From assembly GCA_937901085.1 (NCBI GenBank), contig CALCHQ010000084.1:3647-67646 (forward strand): a stretch of 64,000 nucleotides of DNA. Direction: 5' to 3'. The translations under genes were made by a program, and so were the position numbers. The notes below the pieces were generated by a model. The model was given only the letters and a program-made list of their open reading frames with translations. It was not told the origin of the DNA and made no database searches. Shown here one piece after another: positions 17,378 to 25,912 of this stretch. Source of the DNA: an uncultured Verrucomicrobiales bacterium (GTDB taxonomy: Bacteria > Verrucomicrobiota > Verrucomicrobiia > Verrucomicrobiales > Akkermansiaceae). The stretch's first letter is position 1. Each line of letters starts with the position of its first letter.

Positions 17378-19600
17378 ATGAACGAAATGTATATCGCGAT
17401 ATTGGGCATTCTGCTCCTGCTGGCGGTGTTTGACCTGGTGGTGGGCGTGTCCAACGATGCTGCTAACTTCCTGAACTCGGCCGTCGGGTGCAACGCTGCC
17501 CGCCGTGGGGTGGTACTGGCGGTGGCAGCAGCTGGTATTGTGCTGGGTTCCTCGCTTTCCGGCGGGATGATGGAGATTGCCCGGAGCGGCGTGTTTGTGC
17601 CGGCTCAGTTCTCATTCCATGGGGTGATGATGCTGTTCCTGGCGGTGATGCTCACCGATGTAATTCTGCTGGACTTGTTCAACACCTTCGGCCTGCCGAC
17701 CTCGACCACGGTATCGCTGGTGTTCGAATTGCTGGGTGCTGCGGTGGCGGTGGCTCTGTTTACGATGTATGAGAACGGTGTCGGAGAACTGGGTGAATAT
17801 ATCAACAGTTCCAAGGCGCTCACCATCATTTCCGGTATTTTTTGTTCGGTAGCGGTGGCCTTTACTTGCGGCTGCGTGGTGATGTGGTTCTCACGCCTCC
17901 TGTTCAGTTTCCGCTACCAGCGCGCGTATAAGTACATCGGTTCGCTGTGGTGCGCGGCTTCTCTGACGGCCATCAGTTACTTTGCCGTGTTCAAGGGGCT
18001 GAAGCACAGCTCGGTCGTGACGCCTGAGCTGCTGGAGTGGCTGAACAGCCATATCGGTGTAGTGGTGATGGCCACCTTGCTTCTGTGGTTCGTGGTTTCA
18101 TTTGTCCTGCAATATGGACTGAAGGTGAATACGCTGCGTATCACGGTGCTGGCCGGTACCTGTGCGCTGGCTCTGGCCTTTGCCGGTAATGACCTGGTGA
18201 ACTTCATCGGTGTGTTCATGGCGGCAGAGTCCTCCTACCACATTGCCAGCACCCATGTGGCGGCGGGTGGCAGTCTGGAGTCCCTGCGGATGGGCTCGCT
18301 GGCCGACCCGGTGCAGGCCAATATCTGGTATCTCCTCGCAGCCGGCGCGGTGATGGTGCTGGCGCTCATCTTCTCGAAGAAGGCCCGCACGGTGACGGAG
18401 ACGGAGGTGAAGCTGGCCCGCAGCAACGGTGTGAGCAAGGAACGATTCGGCTCCTGCCTGCCCGCACGCGCGGCGGTGCGCTGGGCGCTGAATGCCGCCC
18501 GCTTCATCACCCGCATCACGCCTGTGCCGGTAGCCCGCTTTGTGGGCAGGCGCTTCGAGGCGCTCGATGTCAGCGAGGATGATGGTACAGCGTTCGATAT
18601 GGTGCGTGCTTCAGTAAACCTGACGGTTTCCGCCCTGCTTATTTCGCTGGCGACATCGCTCAAATTGCCGCTTTCGACCACTTATGTGACCTTCATGGTG
18701 GCCATGGGCAGCTCTCTGGCTGACCGAGCCTGGGGACGCGACAGCGCGGTGTACCGCATCACGGGTGTGATGGTGGTCATCGGCGGCTGGTTCACCACAG
18801 GCCTGCTGGCCTTCCTGGCAGCCGGAATCACGGCTTCGGTGATGATGTACGGCGGTATGTGGGGTGTGGCGCTCATGCTTCTGGTGGCGGGTGGTATTCT
18901 GGTGAAATCTGCATATCTGCACCGCCGCAAGAATACCGAGCCGCTGCCGGAGCTGAATCTGGATTCTCCTGCGGTTCTGCGCGAGCTGGGAGAGGCATCG
19001 GTTGACCGTCTGGGACGCGCCTACGGCATCTACCGCGCCACGGTGAAAGCCCTGCTGGCAGAGGATTACACCGCCTTGAAGCGCCTGCGTAAGAAGACGC
19101 GTGAACTGCATCGCACGCTGGAGGCTGTTCAGGAAGACCAGATTCTACCCTGCATGCAGACGCTGCCAGCCCGCTTGTACGACAAGGGCCAGCTGATACT
19201 CCGCCTGCATGAGAACAGCTTGAAGATGGCCGGCTCGCTGCTGACCGTGGTCAAGGCGGCGTACAAACATATTGATAATAATCATGTCGGCCTGGATGCC
19301 GGACAGGGACGCGACCTCCTTTCCATGAGTAATCGCATCTCGGCCTGTTTCCCCGGTCTGTCTCTCCGCCTGCAGCAGGATGGCGGAGCTGGTATTGAGG
19401 AGATGATGGCTCAGTCCGGCGACTTGAAGGCCGAGTTTGCCCAGTGTATCCGCGAGCATCTGATTCGGGCAGAGGAGGATGTGATTGATATGAGAACTGG
19501 TATCCTTTACCTGAATCTCCTGAATGAGACGCGCGCGATGGTGCGGCATTCCTTCGCGCTGCTTCAGGACCAGGCCGAGCTTTTCCGTTCGCATGTATAA
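17378..19600 (+). CDS. PiT-family inorganic phosphate transporter with PhoU-like C-terminal domain, copy 1
   Basis: The 740-aa inner-membrane protein carries the paired PiT signatures: GVSNDAANFLNSAVG near residue 25 and AGNDLVNFIGVFMA near 270. TFGLPTSTTVSLVFELLG and KLPLSTTYVTFMVAMGSSLADRAWGRDSA are the inverted-repeat TSTT/STT motifs. After the last membrane segment (about residue 520) comes a roughly 200-residue soluble helical tail (DRLGRAYGIYRATVKALLAEDYTALKRLRKK...) resembling PhoU-type helical bundles. It probably couples phosphate (or sulfate) uptake to a cation gradient. A TAGAGT -10 box (17364-17369) ends 8 bases before the ATG. A close paralogue lies at 37396-39606. Confidence 0.88.
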   Translation: MNEMYIAILGILLLLAVFDLVVGVSNDAANFLNSAVGCNAARRGVVLAVAAAGIVLGSSLSGGMMEIARSGVFVPAQFSFHGVMMLFLAVMLTDVILLDLFNTFGLPTSTTVSLVFELLGAAVAVALFTMYENGVGELGEYINSSKALTIISGIFCSVAVAFTCGCVVMWFSRLLFSFRYQRAYKYIGSLWCAASLTAISYFAVFKGLKHSSVVTPELLEWLNSHIGVVVMATLLLWFVVSFVLQYGLKVNTLRITVLAGTCALALAFAGNDLVNFIGVFMAAESSYHIASTHVAAGGSLESLRMGSLADPVQANIWYLLAAGAVMVLALIFSKKARTVTETEVKLARSNGVSKERFGSCLPARAAVRWALNAARFITRITPVPVARFVGRRFEALDVSEDDGTAFDMVRASVNLTVSALLISLATSLKLPLSTTYVTFMVAMGSSLADRAWGRDSAVYRITGVMVVIGGWFTTGLLAFLAAGITASVMMYGGMWGVALMLLVAGGILVKSAYLHRRKNTEPLPELNLDSPAVLRELGEASVDRLGRAYGIYRATVKALLAEDYTALKRLRKKTRELHRTLEAVQEDQILPCMQTLPARLYDKGQLILRLHENSLKMAGSLLTVVKAAYKHIDNNHVGLDAGQGRDLLSMSNRISACFPGLSLRLQQDGGAGIEEMMAQSGDLKAEFAQCIREHLIRAEEDVIDMRTGILYLNLLNETRAMVRHSFALLQDQAELFRSHV

Positions 19601-19620
19601 GTCTCTATGCTTAACACGGA

Positions 19621-19654
19621 ACGCCCCGGGTGGCAGCGATGCCATCCGGGGCGT
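19621..19654. terminator. Rho-independent-type terminator after PiT copy 1
   Basis: A 15-bp stem (one G-T pair) with GCGA loop, 19621-19635 with 19640-19654, followed by ATTTCTTT. It lies between the convergent transporter and NapH-like genes. Confidence 0.75.
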
Positions 19655-19686
19655 ATTTCTTTCCCCTCAAGCGGGCAGGGAGGTGC

Positions 19687-20367
19687 TTATTTCTTCGTCT
19701 TTCCACCTGGCATGAGTCCGTATTTCAGGTAGCCTTTCGGGCAGGCGGAAACGCAGCGCATGCAGCCGATGCAGTTCGGGTGGCGCACAAAATCCGTGTG
19801 CGCCACGTCGATGTTCATAGGACAGACCTTGCTGCACTGGCCGCACTGCTTGCATTGCTCGGTGTTGCGCCTGATGCCGAAGATTCGGAGGACGCTGAAA
19901 AGCCCCATGCGGGCGCCGCCTGTGCAGAAATAGTTGCAGAAGGGACGGTCGATGAAGAGTGAGAGAAGCAGAAAGAAAAGGACGATGCCTGCTGCCACGG
20001 TGAGCATTTGGTTACGCATGAGCATGGAGAAGTGCTTCGGACCTTGCAGCAGTTCGAGGGTGATTCCCATGGTCAGTATCAGGTAGAAGACATAGCGGCT
20101 CAGCTGGAGGTAGCGCTGGAGGTGCTGCGGTATCCGCAACTGGGGCAGATGCAGGAGTCTCCCCAGTCTGCCCAGCCATTCCTGTGCAGAACCAAACGGG
20201 CACACCCAGCCGCAGAAAAAGACACCGACGAGCAGAATGAGCGGTGTCAGCCAGCTTCTGACATCCTTTGAGCCGGGCAGGTAATGCAGGCTGAAAAGGA
20301 GGCCTGACATGAAGAGCAGTTGTACCAGGAAGCGTAGTATCTGAATTTTGCTTGTTTTGTTGCTCAT
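19687..20367 (-). CDS. NapH/CcoG-like polyferredoxin membrane protein, 4Fe-4S
   Basis: The 226-aa protein has about four transmembrane segments. CGWVCPFG (about residue 52) and CNYFCTGG (about 143) are the membrane-proximal CxxxC pairs of the NapH/RdxA family. Two classical 4Fe-4S motifs follow at the C-terminus, CKQCGQCSKVCP and CIGCMRCVSACP. Such proteins pass electrons between quinol or flavin systems and periplasmic reductases or assembly enzymes. No nap, nos or cco genes are nearby, so the partner is unknown. The ATG at 20367 is preceded after 8 bases by TATAAA, so the mRNA leader is very short. Confidence 0.8.
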   Translation of the reverse strand: MSNKTSKIQILRFLVQLLFMSGLLFSLHYLPGSKDVRSWLTPLILLVGVFFCGWVCPFGSAQEWLGRLGRLLHLPQLRIPQHLQRYLQLSRYVFYLILTMGITLELLQGPKHFSMLMRNQMLTVAAGIVLFFLLLSLFIDRPFCNYFCTGGARMGLFSVLRIFGIRRNTEQCKQCGQCSKVCPMNIDVAHTDFVRHPNCIGCMRCVSACPKGYLKYGLMPGGKTKK

Positions 20368-21032
20368 TGGTCTATTTTATAGAGGAAAGGGGCTGAAATC
20401 AATAAAAATGATGGTTTTGCCTTATTTTTGCAAAAAGTTCTAAATGCTATTAAATCAGTAAATAAGAAAGAAAAACAGCCCCAAAACAGGTAAAATGGCG
20501 GGCGTGTAGCTCTATAGCCGGGCATTTGTACGCCGGATTTTGCGTTCTGGAGGGCTTAACTGAGTGAGAATAGCTTGTATTGGTGTTATAACACCTGTGC
20601 CGGGCTTGATGCGGAAGAATGACTGTGAAGGAGGTGAGTAAGAAAGAAAAATCTAATGAAGAAAATCAGTATTAAAATAGAAAAATATGCTTGGAAATTC
20701 ATTTCAATGCATAAATAAATATATGAGAAAAAGACTTCTTTTCAATACGTTTTGATTTAGAGGGGATAAAATAACCATATAAAGCTACAAGTAACATAAA
20801 AAGAAAATAAAATAAGCAACGAAAACGGGGTGTAATGATATATTTGCAAAGATTAGGAAAATGATTATTTTATATACCGATAAACAGAGATTATTATACG
20901 ATTGATAAAATAGACTGATGTTATGAAGAAATATAATATTCAAATTCTTTGGTTTGCTGGGTGAAAAAGTTATTCGCGGGTGATTAAACACCTGTATGGA
21001 AAGGTTTGAAAATCTGCGGGTCTGAATTTTGC
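20368..21032. other. AT-rich gene-free stretch
   Basis: About 660 bp of strongly AT-biased sequence (especially 20640-20940), unlike its surroundings. I see no convincing gene. It contains TTTTTGCAAAAA (20425-20436), the perfect 14-bp palindrome GGTGTTATAACACC (20582-20595) and a full Shine-Dalgarno, AAGGAGGTGA (20627-20636), without a good start codon at the right distance; possible reading frames after it are 13 and 20 codons. A 104-codon minus-strand frame at 20785-21099 has the composition of random AT-rich DNA. Confidence 0.5.
20582..20595. repeat. Perfect 14-bp palindrome, possible operator
   Basis: GGTGTTATAACACC is its own reverse complement and lies alone in the AT-rich stretch. The site of a dimeric regulator is possible; no adjacent regulator gene is visible. 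Confidence 0.4.
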
Positions 21033-21062
21033 TTGTTGCCGTGTGTTTTCTGGTGCTATAAT
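21033..21062 (+). promoter_or_regulatory. Promoter of the YcxB-like gene, predicted leaderless
   Basis: TTGTTG (21033-21038), 18 bp, consensus TATAAT (21057-21062); the ATG at 21069 follows after 6 bases. Confidence 0.6.
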
Positions 21063-21068
21063 GCCGGT

Positions 21069-22337
21069 ATGGTCTGTAAACTGAGTTCGAATCAGGCAAG
21101 TTCCTGGTGGAAAATTTTTGCCGTTGTTGCGGTGGCGTATGGCCTGCGAGTGTTCCTGATTGCGGCTGTTATCCTCTATCTGATGCACCCGGATATCGTG
21201 TTGGAGGTGCTGCTCATTGCATTCGGCCTGACCTTGATGTCGACGATGATTCGTGCGACCAATATGGTGAGGACTCTGAAGCGGCAGCAGCATCTGGCGG
21301 GTGATATTTTTGTGACTCTGACGGAGCGCGGCATGATGACGGAGATTCCTGCACGCGAAAGCAAGACGTATATCCCCTGGCATAGTGTTGAAAAAGTATC
21401 CGTGGTCGGTGGCATGATGCATGTGGCGCTGAAGAGTGGCATGCCGCTGCTTCTGCCTGTGGCGGGGGTGAAGCCGGAGCGGCTGGTGGAGATGCAGAAG
21501 TTCTGCCGGGAACATGCCGGGAAGGATGTGCCCGTCGGGATGCAGATAGCCTCGCCTGAGGAATACTGCAGCGAATCACCGCGTACGCGGATGTCGACTC
21601 CGGTTTCGAGACAGGAGGATGCAGATGTGCTGATGCGGCGGTTGTATCCGAAAGCAACGTGGGTCTGCCTGCTGCTCGCGCCGGTGATGCTGGCTGCCGG
21701 ATTGGTTCTGGTGTGGTGTTACCTGATGCTTGATGAATGGTGGATGATTGCGGTGGCGGTGTTCTCCTTCTACTACGTGTTCCGCTGTCTGTATGCATTC
21801 TGGCATCCGGGGTACAGGTTGAAGAAATGGATTCAACGGGAGGAAATTGTCGAGGTGCATCTGCAGCGTGGGCATGTGCTGGTGAATAACCCTGGTAAAT
21901 TGTGGACGCTCGTTTCTCAGAGTCAGGTGGAAGGTGCGCTGGAAACAGCTCACTCCCATATTTACCTGTTGCGCTCCGGCGGTTTGTTTTCCATCGGTAA
22001 GGAACTGCCGCCGCCTGCCACTCTGCCGCCGCCGGCAAAGGAATCGAAACGCGGGCGGGTGCTGGCATTGGTTGGCAGCCTGCTGATGGTGCCGCTGATG
22101 CTGTTGGCCGTGGCTGCCTGGGTTATGCAGGAAAGTGGTCAGGAAGATGAGGCAGATGCCGAGCTGGTTCTTTATGTCCAGGAGCTGACCCCGGTAGTGG
22201 GCTTTCCTGGTGAAATGATCCATGTTCAGGAATTTGAAGAGGAAGAGGGTGGCCCATGCTGGCTGATGATGGAGTGGGAGAACGGGACTTGTGTTTTCCT
22301 GGCCTTGCCCGATGAAACAGAGCCGCAGGGAGACTGA
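21069..22337 (+). CDS. Membrane protein with YcxB-like domains
   Basis: The 422-aa protein appears to be built from two similar halves, each a pair of transmembrane helices followed by a soluble beta-rich domain. Half 1 has helices at about 15-60, then DIFVTLTERGMMTEIPARE...YIPWHSVEKVSVVGGMMHVAL. Half 2 has helices at about 200-240, then EIVEVHLQRGHVLVNNPGKLWTLVSQSQVEGALETAHSHIYLL. The W-(H/S)-x-V-E...-hydrophobic strand pattern is that of the YcxB-like domain (PF14317), of unknown function. A further helix near 350 is followed by an acidic C-terminus. The start is set by the -10 box 6 bases upstream; an in-frame ATG at 21006 precedes the promoter. Confidence 0.6.
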   Translation: MVCKLSSNQASSWWKIFAVVAVAYGLRVFLIAAVILYLMHPDIVLEVLLIAFGLTLMSTMIRATNMVRTLKRQQHLAGDIFVTLTERGMMTEIPARESKTYIPWHSVEKVSVVGGMMHVALKSGMPLLLPVAGVKPERLVEMQKFCREHAGKDVPVGMQIASPEEYCSESPRTRMSTPVSRQEDADVLMRRLYPKATWVCLLLAPVMLAAGLVLVWCYLMLDEWWMIAVAVFSFYYVFRCLYAFWHPGYRLKKWIQREEIVEVHLQRGHVLVNNPGKLWTLVSQSQVEGALETAHSHIYLLRSGGLFSIGKELPPPATLPPPAKESKRGRVLALVGSLLMVPLMLLAVAAWVMQESGQEDEADAELVLYVQELTPVVGFPGEMIHVQEFEEEEGGPCWLMMEWENGTCVFLALPDETEPQGD

Positions 22338-22349
22338 TACGCTTTCTGG

Positions 22350-22377
22350 TTGCATTCAGAAAAGAATGTGGTACAAT
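22350..22377 (+). promoter_or_regulatory. Promoter of the 59-aa membrane protein / icd operon
   Basis: TTGCAT (22350-22355), 16 bp, TACAAT (22372-22377). Predicted leader of about 12 bases to the ATG at 22397. Confidence 0.55.
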
Positions 22378-22396
22378 ATCCGCACAAGAAACGTAT

Positions 22397-22576
22397 ATGG
22401 CTAAATACAACGCACCCATCAAGACGCGTCGGGACAGCGAGCGCGACGGTATTCTTTTCTGGATTCTTCCTCCGCTGCTGCTGGGGGCTGTGTTTGCTTT
22501 CTGCTCCATGGCGAATAGCGATGGCGTGGAGAAGAAGGACAAGAAGCCTGCGGCGGAAGCCCCGGCAGACAAATAA
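22397..22576 (+). CDS. Small single-pass membrane protein (59 aa)
   Basis: A short open frame reads MAKYNAPIKTRRDSERDG, a hydrophobic helix (ILFWILPPLLLGAVFAFCSM, residues 19-38) and a charged tail rich in Lys, Ala and Pro ending APADK. It has its own promoter, a positive N-terminal flank as expected for an N-in helix, and codon usage like its neighbours. It ends 23 bp before icd and is probably co-transcribed. I do not recognise a family; the gene is easily missed because a longer spurious frame overlaps it. Confidence 0.65.
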   Translation: MAKYNAPIKTRRDSERDGILFWILPPLLLGAVFAFCSMANSDGVEKKDKKPAAEAPADK

Positions 22577-22599
22577 TTTTATTCTTACCAAACTGGATT

Positions 22600-23823
22600 A
22601 TGAGCGAAGGAACTCCTATTACCATGACGGGGCAGGGGCTGAATGTGCCTGATTTCCCCCTTATTCCCCACATCATCGGCGATGGCTCCGGCCCGGATAT
22701 CTGGCGTGCTGCCAAGCGCGTCATTGATGCCGCCGTGAGCGCATCCTATGGCGGCAAGCGGGCGCTGGTCTGGCAGGAGGTGCTGGCCGGGCAGAAGGCT
22801 TTTGATACGGTGGGTACCTGGTTGCCCAATGAGACGATGGAGGCGTTCCGTAACTTGCTCGTCGGCATCAAGGGTCCGCTGACCACGCCGGTGGGCAAGG
22901 GTATCCGCTCTCTGAATGTGGCGTTGCGGCAGGGTCTTGACCTGTACTGCTGTGTGCGGCCGGTGCGTTACTTCCAGGGTATCGAGACCCCGGTGAAAGC
23001 GCCGGAGAAGGTCGATATGGTGATTTTCCGTGAGAATACGGAGGATATTTACGCGGGCATCGAGTTCGAGTGCGGTACGCCGGAGGCGGAGAAGTTTTTT
23101 GAATGGCTTTCTGCCGAATTCCCTCAGCGTGCCAATAAGGTGCGTTTCCCGCAGACTTCCGGCTTCGGTATCAAACCTGTTTCCCGCGAGGGAACGGAAC
23201 GTCTGGTGCGTTCTGCCATTCAGTATGCCATTGAGACGAATCGTCCTTACGTGACCCTGGTACACAAGGGCAATATCATGAAGTTCACCGAGGGTGGCTT
23301 CCGCGACTGGGGCTACGATCTGGCCCGTCGCGAGTTCGGTGCCGTGCCTATTGGCGACGGCCCTTGGTGCAAGCTGCCCAACGGCATTATCATCAAGGAT
23401 TGCATCTGCGATGCCTTCCTGCAGGAAATTCTGATTCATCCGCAGGAGCATTCTGTGGTGGCTACGCTGAACCTGAACGGAGACTACTGTTCTGACGCTC
23501 TGGCTGCCCAGGTGGGCGGTATCGGCATTGCACCTGGCGCGAATATCAACTACCGCACCGGCCACGCGGTGTTCGAGGCCACGCATGGCACCGCTCCCAA
23601 GCTGGCGGGGCTGGATAAGGTGAATCCCTGTTCCTTCCTGCTGTCGGCAGAAATGATGCTGCGCTACATGGGCTGGACCGAGGCTGCCGACCGCATTGTG
23701 GCGGCTATCGAGGGCGCTATTGCCGATAAGACGGTGACGGCTGATCTGGCGGAGATGATTCCCGGCAGCACGGCGGTGAGTACGACCGCTTTTGCCGATG
23801 CCTTGCTGGCGCATATCAAATAA
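22600..23823 (+). CDS. icd: Isocitrate dehydrogenase (NADP-type)
   Basis: The 407-aa protein has the prokaryotic ICDH layout: IPHIIGDGSGPDIW near the start, the substrate loop GIRSLNVALRQGLDLYCCVRPVRYF (Ser equivalent to the phosphorylatable Ser113 of E. coli), FRENTEDIYAGIEFE, LVHKGNIMKFTEG, and ATHGTAPKLAGLDKVNP for nucleotide binding. It oxidatively decarboxylates isocitrate to 2-oxoglutarate in the TCA cycle. NADP preference is inferred from family resemblance only. It is followed after 3 bp by menG, so the two are one operon. The start lacks a Shine-Dalgarno; an A/T-rich leader precedes it. Confidence 0.92.
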   Translation: MSEGTPITMTGQGLNVPDFPLIPHIIGDGSGPDIWRAAKRVIDAAVSASYGGKRALVWQEVLAGQKAFDTVGTWLPNETMEAFRNLLVGIKGPLTTPVGKGIRSLNVALRQGLDLYCCVRPVRYFQGIETPVKAPEKVDMVIFRENTEDIYAGIEFECGTPEAEKFFEWLSAEFPQRANKVRFPQTSGFGIKPVSREGTERLVRSAIQYAIETNRPYVTLVHKGNIMKFTEGGFRDWGYDLARREFGAVPIGDGPWCKLPNGIIIKDCICDAFLQEILIHPQEHSVVATLNLNGDYCSDALAAQVGGIGIAPGANINYRTGHAVFEATHGTAPKLAGLDKVNPCSFLLSAEMMLRYMGWTEAADRIVAAIEGAIADKTVTADLAEMIPGSTAVSTTAFADALLAHIK

Positions 23824-23826
23824 GCC

Positions 23827-24498
23827 ATGCCTGATCCAGCCTACGTTCATGCAGCTTTTTCGTCCATAGCCGAGCGTTATGTGACGGCCAACCATGTGCT
23901 TTCCATGGGAACCGATATCCTGTGGAGAGCGCGTGTGGTGGAGATGGTGGCGGAGTGGAAGCCGGGTAATCTGCTCGATATTGCCACAGGTACGGGCGAC
24001 CTCGCGCTGGCGCTCAAGAAGGCATTTCCGGAAATGGAGGTGCTGGGGACTGATTTCTGCCGCCCGATGCTGGATGTGGCGGTGCGCCGCGGCTTGCAGA
24101 ATGTGCTGGAGGCAGATGCCATGAAGCTGCCGCTGGAGGATGCGAGTTTCGACGCTGCGACGGTGGCCTTTGGCCTGCGGAATATGGCCGATTACGAACA
24201 GGCGCTGCGCGAGTGGCACCGTATTCTGCGTCCGGGCGGGCACTTGCTGGTGCTGGATTTCAGTATGCCGGAGAATCTTCTGGCCGCTCCCTACCGCTTC
24301 TACCTGCACCATGTGCTGCCCCGCATTGCCGGCTGGCTCACGGGGAACAGCGGCGCGTATGATTACCTGGGCGAAAGCATCGAAGCCTTTCCGCGCGGAG
24401 CGGCTTTCTGCGAGCTGTTGCAGCGCGCCGGCTTCCGTCATCCGGCCTGCCGCCCGCTGAGTATGGGGATTGCTTCCATCTATACAGCGGAAGTGTGA
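23827..24498 (+). CDS. menG: Demethylmenaquinone methyltransferase
   Basis: The 223-aa UbiE/MenG methyltransferase has HAAFSSIAERYVTANHVLSMGTDILWR, the SAM motif LLDIATGTGDLALAL, VLGTDFCRPML, DAATVAFGLRNM and the diagnostic RILRPGGHLLVLDFSMPE. It performs the last methylation in menaquinone synthesis at the membrane. Being in one operon with icd and with no other quinone genes near, MenG is more likely than a dual UbiE role. Confidence 0.88.
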   Translation: MPDPAYVHAAFSSIAERYVTANHVLSMGTDILWRARVVEMVAEWKPGNLLDIATGTGDLALALKKAFPEMEVLGTDFCRPMLDVAVRRGLQNVLEADAMKLPLEDASFDAATVAFGLRNMADYEQALREWHRILRPGGHLLVLDFSMPENLLAAPYRFYLHHVLPRIAGWLTGNSGAYDYLGESIEAFPRGAAFCELLQRAGFRHPACRPLSMGIASIYTAEV

Positions 24499-24615
24499 AA
24501 AAATACCTGCCTGACAAATTTTCATATCGACAAAAGTGGTATAAAAATGTACCATATACCCAGCGCCGGAAGAGGCGCGTATAAGCTTTCTTAACCCGTT
24601 TACAATTAGATTATT

Positions 24616-25242
24616 ATGTTTAAATATCCTCAGAAACCCGCAGGTTCTCCCGCCGGAGCTTCTCCCTATGCCGAGAACGATGTGCCCGATGAATGGGCTT
24701 CCCCTGTGCAGCAGCCTGCTGCTCCCGTGCCCGCCGAAACCGGTTATTTCGGTGCCGAAGAGGTGAGCGCTTCTCCTTTTGATATGGGGGCTCCGGCTCC
24801 TGTGGCTACCGGCACGACCCGCAACGTGCTGAACTACGACGTTTCCGTGGTGGGTACGCTCCGCTTTACGGATGACCTGCTCGTGGATGGTTCCGTGGAA
24901 GGTGAAATCACTTCTGATGGCGTGCTGACCGTGGGTGCCAATGCCAGCATTCAGGCTGGTGACAAGAACAAGGTGGCGGTGCGTACGCAGAGCGCCATCA
25001 TCCACGGCAAGGTGGTGGGCGACATCGTGGTGACCGACCGCGTGGAGCTGGCTGCAACGGCCGAGGTGGTGGGCGATGTGACCGCTGCCAAGATTTCCAT
25101 TCAGGAGGGTGCTGTGTTTGTGGGTATGTGCCGCGTCGGCAACCCCGCTGTGGTTCCCGCCACGGCAACGCCCTCTCCCAAGAAGGCTGCCGCCCGCGCT
25201 CCCAAGAGCGAAGACGAGGCCAGCCTTAACCTCCTGGGTTAA
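24616..25242 (+). CDS. Bactofilin (polymer-forming cytoskeletal protein)
   Basis: The 208-aa protein has a disordered Pro/Ala-rich N-terminus (about 60 residues), a bactofilin core of short beta repeats (VVGTLRFTDDLLVDGSVEGEITSDGVLTVGANASIQAG ... AIIHGKVVGDIVVTDRVELAATAEVVGDVTAAKISIQEGAVFVGMC; DUF583) and a charged disordered C-terminus. Bactofilins polymerise without nucleotide and scaffold cell-wall or polar complexes at the membrane. It is the first gene of a three-gene cluster. The start is preceded by AT-rich sequence without a Shine-Dalgarno. Confidence 0.88.
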   Translation: MFKYPQKPAGSPAGASPYAENDVPDEWASPVQQPAAPVPAETGYFGAEEVSASPFDMGAPAPVATGTTRNVLNYDVSVVGTLRFTDDLLVDGSVEGEITSDGVLTVGANASIQAGDKNKVAVRTQSAIIHGKVVGDIVVTDRVELAATAEVVGDVTAAKISIQEGAVFVGMCRVGNPAVVPATATPSPKKAAARAPKSEDEASLNLLG

Positions 25243-25260
25243 GAGTAGTTGTCATTTGCC

Positions 25261-25899
25261 ATGCCGGAGTTCAGGACAGAACCGCTCATTGTTCCTGCTG
25301 TTTCCGGCCTGTTACCCGCAGGTGAGCGTGACCGCCGTGTCGCGCTCACCTCGTTTCGTTCAGAGGACGAGCGTGTGCAGGTGCCGATGCGTGAGGTAGA
25401 GTGCTATGAATGCGGGCAGCGTTGCCAGGTGCCCACGGCGGCGCTCTCGGCCAACTGCCTGCATTGCCACACCCACCTCAACATGGCCGATGTGGTGATA
25501 CGCCCCGGGTCGCGCCGCCTGACTGTCCGCACACTGGGAGATGTGCATGTGCCTTCCGGCACGGTGCTTTCCCATCTTTCGGTGGTGTGCCGTAATATGG
25601 AGGTGGATGGCCGGGTGTCCGGGGCGTTCCGTTGTTCGGGGACGCTGAGCCTCAATACCTCCATGGTGCTGGATGGTGCGGTGAGTGCCGCCAGACTGGT
25701 GGTGGACAAGGGGGCTGAAGTGGAGCTGACCGTGGGGGCGGCTGCCGGGCAGGCCGATATTTATGGCCGACTCAAGGGACGCCTGCAATGCAAGGGACTG
25801 CTGCATATTTACCGCGGCGGAGCGTATGAGGGCGTGTGCAAGGCCGCCGATGTGCAGGTGGAGCCTGGCGCCTCTTTCGATGACCAGAACCGTTTTTGA
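25261..25899 (+). CDS. Bactofilin-like protein with N-terminal zinc ribbon
   Basis: The 212-aa protein lies 18 bp after the bactofilin gene. Residues 43-66 carry a CxxC...CxxC zinc ribbon (CYECGQRC ... CLHCHTHL). The rest is a bactofilin-type beta-repeat domain (TVRTLGDVHVPSGTVLSHLSVVCRNMEVDGRVSGAF ... AYEGVCKAADVQVEPGASF). Likely a second filament subunit or a modifier of the first that binds metal or nucleic acid through the ribbon (inference). The ATG at 25261 is used. Confidence 0.75.
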   Translation: MPEFRTEPLIVPAVSGLLPAGERDRRVALTSFRSEDERVQVPMREVECYECGQRCQVPTAALSANCLHCHTHLNMADVVIRPGSRRLTVRTLGDVHVPSGTVLSHLSVVCRNMEVDGRVSGAFRCSGTLSLNTSMVLDGAVSAARLVVDKGAEVELTVGAAAGQADIYGRLKGRLQCKGLLHIYRGGAYEGVCKAADVQVEPGASFDDQNRF

Positions 25900-25912
25900 G
25901 AGGGCTGTGCGT

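Noticed and set aside
20627..20675. A peptide gene behind the orphan Shine-Dalgarno
   Set aside because: Possible frames are 13 and 20 codons and start too close or too far from the ribosome site; kept only as an observation.
20785..21099. A 104-codon minus-strand frame
   Set aside because: Its composition is that of AT-rich random DNA (Ile, Phe, Asn, Ser, Tyr), it has no promoter or homology-like motif, and it overlaps the promoter and start of the YcxB-like gene.
21069..21110. tRNA-like T-arm sequence GAGTTCGAATC
   Set aside because: No acceptor stem, D-arm or anticodon arm can be built around it; it lies within a coding region.
22585..25005. An 806-codon antisense frame across icd and menG
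   Set aside because: Same codon-bias effect; icd and menG on the plus strand are clear. Similar antisense frames at 2086-3663, 3865-5565, 28930-30624 and 42703-44091 were dropped for the same reason.
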